Made by a program: the position numbers and the translations under genes. From NCBI RefSeq assembly GCF_022179765.1, contig NZ_BPRE01000001.1, positions 372,001-436,000 on the forward strand: a DNA stretch of 64,000 nt. The letters run 5' to 3'. This document shows, piece by piece, positions 60,501-64,000 of this stretch; position 1 is the stretch's first letter, and each line of letters opens with the position of its first letter. The notes below the pieces were generated by a model. The model was not told where the DNA came from and did not search any database. It saw nothing but the letters and a program-made list of their open reading frames with translations. This stretch comes from Methylorubrum suomiense (GTDB taxonomy: Bacteria; Pseudomonadota; Alphaproteobacteria; Rhizobiales; Beijerinckiaceae).

Positions 60501-62897
60501 GATCAGGCGGCCAAGCGCATGCCGGGTCGGGCACTCGGCCTCGCATGGTTCTCGATCGACCGGGAGAAGCGCGGCCTTTCCGTCTCGCTGGAAGCGCCGG
60601 ACAAGGTGCGGCCCCGCGGCACGCTGACCGTGCCGGTCAAGATCGCCGGGCTTCAGGCCGGCGAGGAGGCGCGGGTGACGCTGGCGGCGGTCGATGTCGG
60701 CATCCTCAACCTCACCCGCTACGAGGCGCCGAACCCGTTCCAGTACTTCTTCGGCCAGAAGGCGCTCGGGCCGGAGTTGCGCGATCTCTACGGCTACCTG
60801 ATCGACGGCATGCAGGGCACGCTCGGGGCGATCCGCTCCGGCGGCGACGGCGGGTCGGCCGAACTCGCCGATACGCCGCCGACGCAGGCGCCGTTGGCGC
60901 TCTATTCCGGTGTCGTCACGGTCGGCGCCGATGGGACGGCACGCATTCCGCTGGACCTGCCGGCCTTCAACGGCACCGCCCGATTGATGGCGACCGCCTG
61001 GACCAAGACGCGGGTGGGTCAGGCGCAGGCCGACGTGATCGTGCGCGATCCCGTCGTGCTCACCGGCACGCTGCCGCGCTTCCTCAATGTCGGCGACCGC
61101 TCGCGCTTCTTCGTGGCGCTCGACAATGTCGAGGGCGGGGCCGGCGACTACACGGTCGATCTCGACCTGTCGGGTCCCGTCGTGGTGGCGGGCGAGGCCC
61201 TGCACTCGACGCTCCGGCTGGAGGCGGGCGCCAAGGGGCAGATCGTGATCCCGATCACCGCCGCGGGGCCCGGCCTCACCCGGCTCGACCTGACGCTGAC
61301 CGGCCCGGGCATCCAGGGGAGTGCCGGCCAATCCTTCGCCCTAGCCATCGGCCCCGGCACCGGTGCGCTGGTGCGCCGTTCGGTGCACCCGCTGGAGCCG
61401 GGCGCGAACCTCGACATCACGGCGGACCTGCTCGCCGACATCCTGCCCGGCACCGGCGCGGTCTCGGTGGCGGCCAACCGCCTCGCCGGGATCGACGTGG
61501 CGGCGCTGCTGCAATCCCTCGACCGCTACCCCTATGGCTGCTCCGAGCAGACGGTGAGCCGGGCGCTCCCGCTCCTCTACGTCAACGGCTTGGCTGCCAC
61601 GGAGAAACTCGGCCTCGACGGCGCCGTGGACGAGCGGGTGCGTGGGGCCATCGAGCGGGTGCTGGCGCGCCAGGATTCGAGCGGGGCCTTCGGCCTGTGG
61701 TCGACGGAGAACGCGGGCGACACGTGGCTCGATGCCTACGTGACCGACTTCCTCACCCGCGCCCGCGAGCGCGGTTTCGCGGTGCCGCAGACCGCGTTCA
61801 ACAGCGCCCTCGACCGTCTGCGCAACACGGTGGCCAACACCACGAATGTCGAGAATGGCGGGATGGATCTGGCCTACGCGGCCTACGTGCTCGCCCGCAA
61901 CGGCCGGCCGGTGATGGGCGACCTGCGCTACCTCGCCGACACCAAGATCGCGGATTTCGCCACGCCGCTCGGGCGCGGGCAGCTCGCCGCCGCCCTCGCC
62001 CTGCTCGGGGACAGGGGCCGGGCGCAAAAGGCCTTCGACGCGGCGGTGAAGGCGCTGCAGGCGGGCCGCGACAACGGCGATTACCGCGCCGATTACGGCT
62101 CCCGCCTGCGCGATGGCGCGGCCCTGCTGGCGCTGTCCGCCGAGACCGGCTTTGCCCGCGAGACGCTCCAGCCCGTGGCCGCGGTGATCGGTCAGGAGCG
62201 CGGCGACGCCCGCGCGACCAGCACGCAGGAGAACGCCTGGATGGTCCTGGCCGCGCAAGGCCTCGCCAAGGAATCGGACGCGCTCGGGCTGACGATCGAC
62301 GGCAAGGCCGAGACCGGCCCGTTCTCGCGGCTCTACCGGGCGCCGGCCCTGGAGGCGCGGCCGGTGCGGATCGCCAATGCCGGCCGCGAGCCGGTGCCGG
62401 TGACGCTCAGCGTCTCCGGCAATCCGATCACGCCGGAGCCCGCCGCCGCCCACGGCTACACGGTCGAGCGCGCCTTCTATCGTCTCGACGGCAGCCCGGT
62501 GGAGACCGGCAAGCCGCTCCGACAGAACGACCGCCTCGTCGTCGTGCTGACGGTGACCGAGGCGAAGGCGAGCGCCGCGCGCCTGCTCCTCGTCGATCGC
62601 CTGCCCGCGGGCCTGGAGATCGACAACCCGAAGCTTCTGGACGCGGACGCGCTCTCGGGATTGAGCTTCGCCAAGAGCGACGTGCTGCCGGTCCATACCG
62701 AGTTCCGCGACGACCGCTTCGTGGCGGCCTACGACCGCACGCCGGAGCAATCGGCCTTCTTCTCGGCGGCCTACACGGTGCGGGTCGTCTCGCCGGGCAC
62801 CTACGTGCATCCGGGGGCGAGCGTCGAGGACATGTACCGCCCCGAGCGGTTCGGGCGCTCCGCGTTCGGATCGGTCGAGGTGGTGTCGGCGAAGTAG
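57579..62897 (+). CDS. Bacterial alpha-2-macroglobulin
   Basis: A 1772-residue exported protease trap of the YfhM/ECAM class, which guards the periplasm against foreign peptidases. Signal peptide at 1-32. Macroglobulin-like repeats follow (YVRDRSPQVRFTGRNYVLPR, FSDRGVKG-type modules, VFPERGVYRSGETVQLTALL, LVVKRPDGVEYRRAAVADAG). The complement-like region has the thioester motif YPYGCSEQTVSRAL, with Cys1321 and Gln1324 (C-S-E-Q where CLEQ is usual). ATG 57579 is preceded by GGGGAGG at a good distance; the 29-codon upstream extension is unlike the family. pbpC follows, the classic yfhM-pbpC pairing. Confidence 0.93.
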   Translation: MSQGNRIRRLAVLSAALMTASLAAIPPAAAQALRPAPPQKSATAPVQKGFLREALASAGVRLEATLKAEAPPGAKTAAQWRREAEAAGKSDEAEPDAEMNAYAAAIAADPSDIRNWLDYARTAAVAGADEERGDYSARLKLRNRAAAAAYQGYLKARTPADEARALARLGEVQAAQNEWRPAMEAYRASLALKDDAPTRGTYEKLREEHGFRILDYKVDSDAAAPRVCFTFSEALLPKSDYAPFVAVSGASNAAVTAEGQQLCVDGLKHSERYAFVLRQGLPSTVGENLLKAADYEVYVRDRSPQVRFTGRNYVLPRTGQAGVPLVSVNAPTLDVEVLRIGDRGLLPTLRSEEFLSQLSGATAKGIADQKGQRVWKGTLDTAKAETNREAVTAFPVLQAVGTLEPGLYLMLAKPTGTTDASSDEEGGYETQATQWFVVSDLGLTAFKGRDGVHVLVRSLASAKAVSGAEIRLVARNNDVLATAKTDGQGHAAFPGGLARGEGGLAPGLVVAQIGDDYGFLDLAQGAFDLSDRGVKGRVAPGGAEAYVFPERGVYRSGETVQLTALLRDPQGAAVAGLPLTLVVKRPDGVEYRRAAVADAGLGGRALSLPLMAGAMHGTWRVSAYTDPKAPPVGEASWLVEDYVPERLEVSLTPRTPTLTRGEPATIDVAARYLYGAPGAGLDVSATVAVQPATASGIKGLDGYSIGLDDEAVEATTTEAEAKATTDARGQASLTVPVQELAAPRPLEAKITLSVGEPGGRALSRSVTLPILPSNPVLAIRKGFGSELSDGATATFDLVMAAPDGRRLPQDGVVWTLSKLERTYQWYREDGRWSFEPVKSSRRVADGRAAISADAPARIAAPVGLGQYRLEATVPGQPQAAASVTFSVGWGGSESADVPDLLDLTLDKAAYASSERLRARLAPKFAGTATLAVVSDHVHEIRDVTVAEGGTTVDIPVKAEWGSGAYLVATAYRPLDQAAKRMPGRALGLAWFSIDREKRGLSVSLEAPDKVRPRGTLTVPVKIAGLQAGEEARVTLAAVDVGILNLTRYEAPNPFQYFFGQKALGPELRDLYGYLIDGMQGTLGAIRSGGDGGSAELADTPPTQAPLALYSGVVTVGADGTARIPLDLPAFNGTARLMATAWTKTRVGQAQADVIVRDPVVLTGTLPRFLNVGDRSRFFVALDNVEGGAGDYTVDLDLSGPVVVAGEALHSTLRLEAGAKGQIVIPITAAGPGLTRLDLTLTGPGIQGSAGQSFALAIGPGTGALVRRSVHPLEPGANLDITADLLADILPGTGAVSVAANRLAGIDVAALLQSLDRYPYGCSEQTVSRALPLLYVNGLAATEKLGLDGAVDERVRGAIERVLARQDSSGAFGLWSTENAGDTWLDAYVTDFLTRARERGFAVPQTAFNSALDRLRNTVANTTNVENGGMDLAYAAYVLARNGRPVMGDLRYLADTKIADFATPLGRGQLAAALALLGDRGRAQKAFDAAVKALQAGRDNGDYRADYGSRLRDGAALLALSAETGFARETLQPVAAVIGQERGDARATSTQENAWMVLAAQGLAKESDALGLTIDGKAETGPFSRLYRAPALEARPVRIANAGREPVPVTLSVSGNPITPEPAAAHGYTVERAFYRLDGSPVETGKPLRQNDRLVVVLTVTEAKASAARLLLVDRLPAGLEIDNPKLLDADALSGLSFAKSDVLPVHTEFRDDRFVAAYDRTPEQSAFFSAAYTVRVVSPGTYVHPGASVEDMYRPERFGRSAFGSVEVVSAK

Positions 62898-62910
62898 GCC
62901 ATGAGGCGCG

Positions 62911-64000
62911 ATGCCCCATCGAACCCTCCCCCCGCCGGCCCTCGGGCTTGCCCGAGTTCTGCAAGCAGCTGCCCAAGTCGGGCAGGCCCGACTTGGGTGG
63001 GGGAGGGTGCCTGCGGAGCAGGCGGGAGAGGGGAGCGACGCTTCCGGAGATTTCGCGTCGGACGCAGCCAAGCGGAAACGTTGCTCTCCTCTCCCGACCT
63101 CGTGGAGGCCGCCCTCCCCCGCAGAGGGCGGAGGGAGACGCGTCGGGACGCTCGTCGCCCTTCTCGTGCTCGCCGCTCTGGCCCTCCCCGCCCTCACCCT
63201 GTGGCGCACCGCCGCCGCCCTCCCGCCCCTCGACCTGACCGCAGCCTCCCTCCGCTCCACCGTCATCCTCGACCGGAAGGGGCAGTTGCTGCGCCCCTTC
63301 GCCACCGCCGACGGGCGCTGGCGCCTGCCCGTCACCGCAGGCGAGGTCGATCCGCGCTTCCTCGCCATGCTCAAGGCCTACGAGGATCACCGCTTCGACA
63401 GCCATCCGGGGATCGACCCGGCGGCCACCCTCCGCGCCGCATGGCAGTTGCTCACCGCGCAGAGAATCGTGTCGGGCGGCTCGACGCTCTCCATGCAGGT
63501 CGCCCGCCTCGTCGAGCCGCGGGCGGAGCGCTCGCTTCGCGCCAAGCTCCGGCAGATGATCCGCGCGGTCGAGCTGGAGCGCCGCCTCGGCAAGGCGGGC
63601 GTGCTCGACCTCTACTTGGCCCTCGCCCCCTATGGCGGCCCGGTGGAAGGCCTGCGCGCGGCGAGCCTCGCCTATTTCGGCCGCGAGCCGGCCCGGTTGT
63701 CCTTCGCCGAAAGCGCCCTGCTGGTCGCCCTGCCGCAGGCGCCCGAGACCCGCCGGCCCGACCGCTTCGCCGCAACGGCGAGGCGCGCCCGCGACCGGGT
63801 GCTCGATATCGCCGCCGCGCGCGGCCTGCTCACACCGCAGGAAGCCCACGCCGCCAAGGCCGAGCCGGTGCCCACCGCGCGAAAGCGGTTTCCGATGCTC
63901 GCGGCCCACGCCGCCGAGCAGGCGGTCGCCGCCGATCCCGATGCGCGGGTGCAGCGCCTGACGCTCGATGCCCGTCTCCAGGCAAGCCTGGAGACACTGG
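62911..64000 (+). CDS. pbpC: Penicillin-binding protein 1C, 5' part
   Basis: Partial: the gene runs off the window. The visible part has a membrane anchor (LVALLVLAALALPALTLW, 63151-63204) and a GT51 glycosyltransferase domain: VDPRFLAMLKAYEDHRFDSH (catalytic Glu codon 63382), IVSGGSTLSMQVARLVEPRAE, YLALAPYGGPVEGLRAASLA and FAESALLVALPQAP. The transpeptidase domain lies outside. The frame is open from ATG 62911 through a repeat (62930-63140) whose translation is not protein-like, so the true start is uncertain: GTG 63007 and GTG 63166 are alternatives. It pairs with the alpha-2-macroglobulin upstream; PbpC is thought to mend peptidoglycan after a breach. Confidence 0.88.
   Translation, partial: MPHRTLPPPALGLARVLQAAAQVGQARLGWGRVPAEQAGEGSDASGDFASDAAKRKRCSPLPTSWRPPSPAEGGGRRVGTLVALLVLAALALPALTLWRTAAALPPLDLTAASLRSTVILDRKGQLLRPFATADGRWRLPVTAGEVDPRFLAMLKAYEDHRFDSHPGIDPAATLRAAWQLLTAQRIVSGGSTLSMQVARLVEPRAERSLRAKLRQMIRAVELERRLGKAGVLDLYLALAPYGGPVEGLRAASLAYFGREPARLSFAESALLVALPQAPETRRPDRFAATARRARDRVLDIAAARGLLTPQEAHAAKAEPVPTARKRFPMLAAHAAEQAVAADPDARVQRLTLDARLQASLETL
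62930..63140. repeat. Composite palindromic intergenic repeat
   Basis: Three palindromes stand together: CTCGGGC-TT-GCCCGAG (62941-62956), CCCAAGTCGGG / CCCGACTTGGG (62972-62982 and 62987-62997), and the longer GGGAGAGGGGAGC / GCTCTCCTCTCCC (63024-63036 and 63083-63095, 12 of 13 matching). The unit is purine/pyrimidine-rich and looks like a dispersed intergenic element, here inserted between the alpha-2-macroglobulin and pbpC genes and read through by the pbpC frame. Confidence 0.65.

Noticed and set aside
58284-61331. 1015-codon open frame opposite the alpha-2-macroglobulin gene
   Set aside because: Antisense shadow; composition dominated by Arg/Gly/Asp/Leu with no motifs.
1-64000. tRNA, rRNA, CRISPR arrays, insertion sequences
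   Set aside because: None recognised by eye: no transposase frames, no regularly spaced direct repeats, no cloverleaf-like segments. A tRNA/Rfam scan would be decisive.

Overview
The window is GC-rich chromosomal DNA (coding mostly G/C in third positions) from an alphaproteobacterium. Methylobacteriaceae (Methylobacterium/Methylorubrum-like) is the most likely source. This is inferred from the soxBDAG sarcosine oxidase operon, a class II DAHP synthase, OpgC, a NepR-type anti-sigma protein, and intergenic palindromes of the type CCTCATCCTGAGGTGCC and GAGCACGATGCGGAAAAG. No rRNA, tRNA, CRISPR array, transposase or prophage gene was seen. The genome assignment is an inference, not a database result.

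Layout. 0-6.3 kb: bluB behind an upstream terminator, a small L,D-transpeptidase, a lipoprotein, ndk, a DUF2147 protein and a two-barrel porin. 6.3-12.9 kb: sarcosine oxidase operon soxB-soxD-soxA-soxG (minus strand) with a divergent GlxA/AraC-type regulator; long hairpin repeats lie inside and upstream of the operon. 12.9-16.8 kb: class II DAHP synthase, then overlapping opgC and SGNH hydrolase genes. 17.1-18.8 kb: a compact exosortase-like locus made of a 70-residue candidate substrate, an exosortase-like membrane protease and an overlapping partner. 18.9-24.0 kb: a decayed copy of the start of a polysaccharide flippase gene, two unrecognised exported proteins on an AT-richer island, the intact flippase, and a CelD/BioF2-like GNAT protein. 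24.0-27.8 kb: an Mfd paralogue followed by a membrane-tethered protein resembling sigma-70 region 1.1. 28-34.5 kb: GNAT, a TetR/MFS efflux pair with a palindromic operator, an exported hydrolase, an SDR, and rpe-cbbY. 34.8-42.6 kb: two CYTH (triphosphate-binding) proteins, one with CHAD, a double winged-helix protein, a lipase-fold hydrolase, an ECF sigma/anti-sigma pair and a YcbB-type L,D-transpeptidase. 42.9-45.7 kb: copper-handling genes (DUF2946-like, YcnI-PCuAC fusion, PCuAC, SCO). 46-50 kb: small proteins, a chemoreceptor with a co-translated coiled-coil protein, and a DUF2306 protein. 49.5-53.5 kb: a GntR regulator divergent from a TRAP transporter operon. 53.7-64 kb: a NepR-like protein, a cysteine synthase, small proteins, a dead trypsin-like protein divergent from a bacterial alpha-2-macroglobulin, and the start of pbpC, which runs off the window.

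The most unusual parts are the single-substrate exosortase locus (with a predicted mature peptide of only about 20 Gly-rich residues), the Mfd-paralogue/region-1.1 pair, the pseudo-protease beside the alpha-2-macroglobulin/PbpC defence pair, and the flippase duplication scar around a two-gene insertion.
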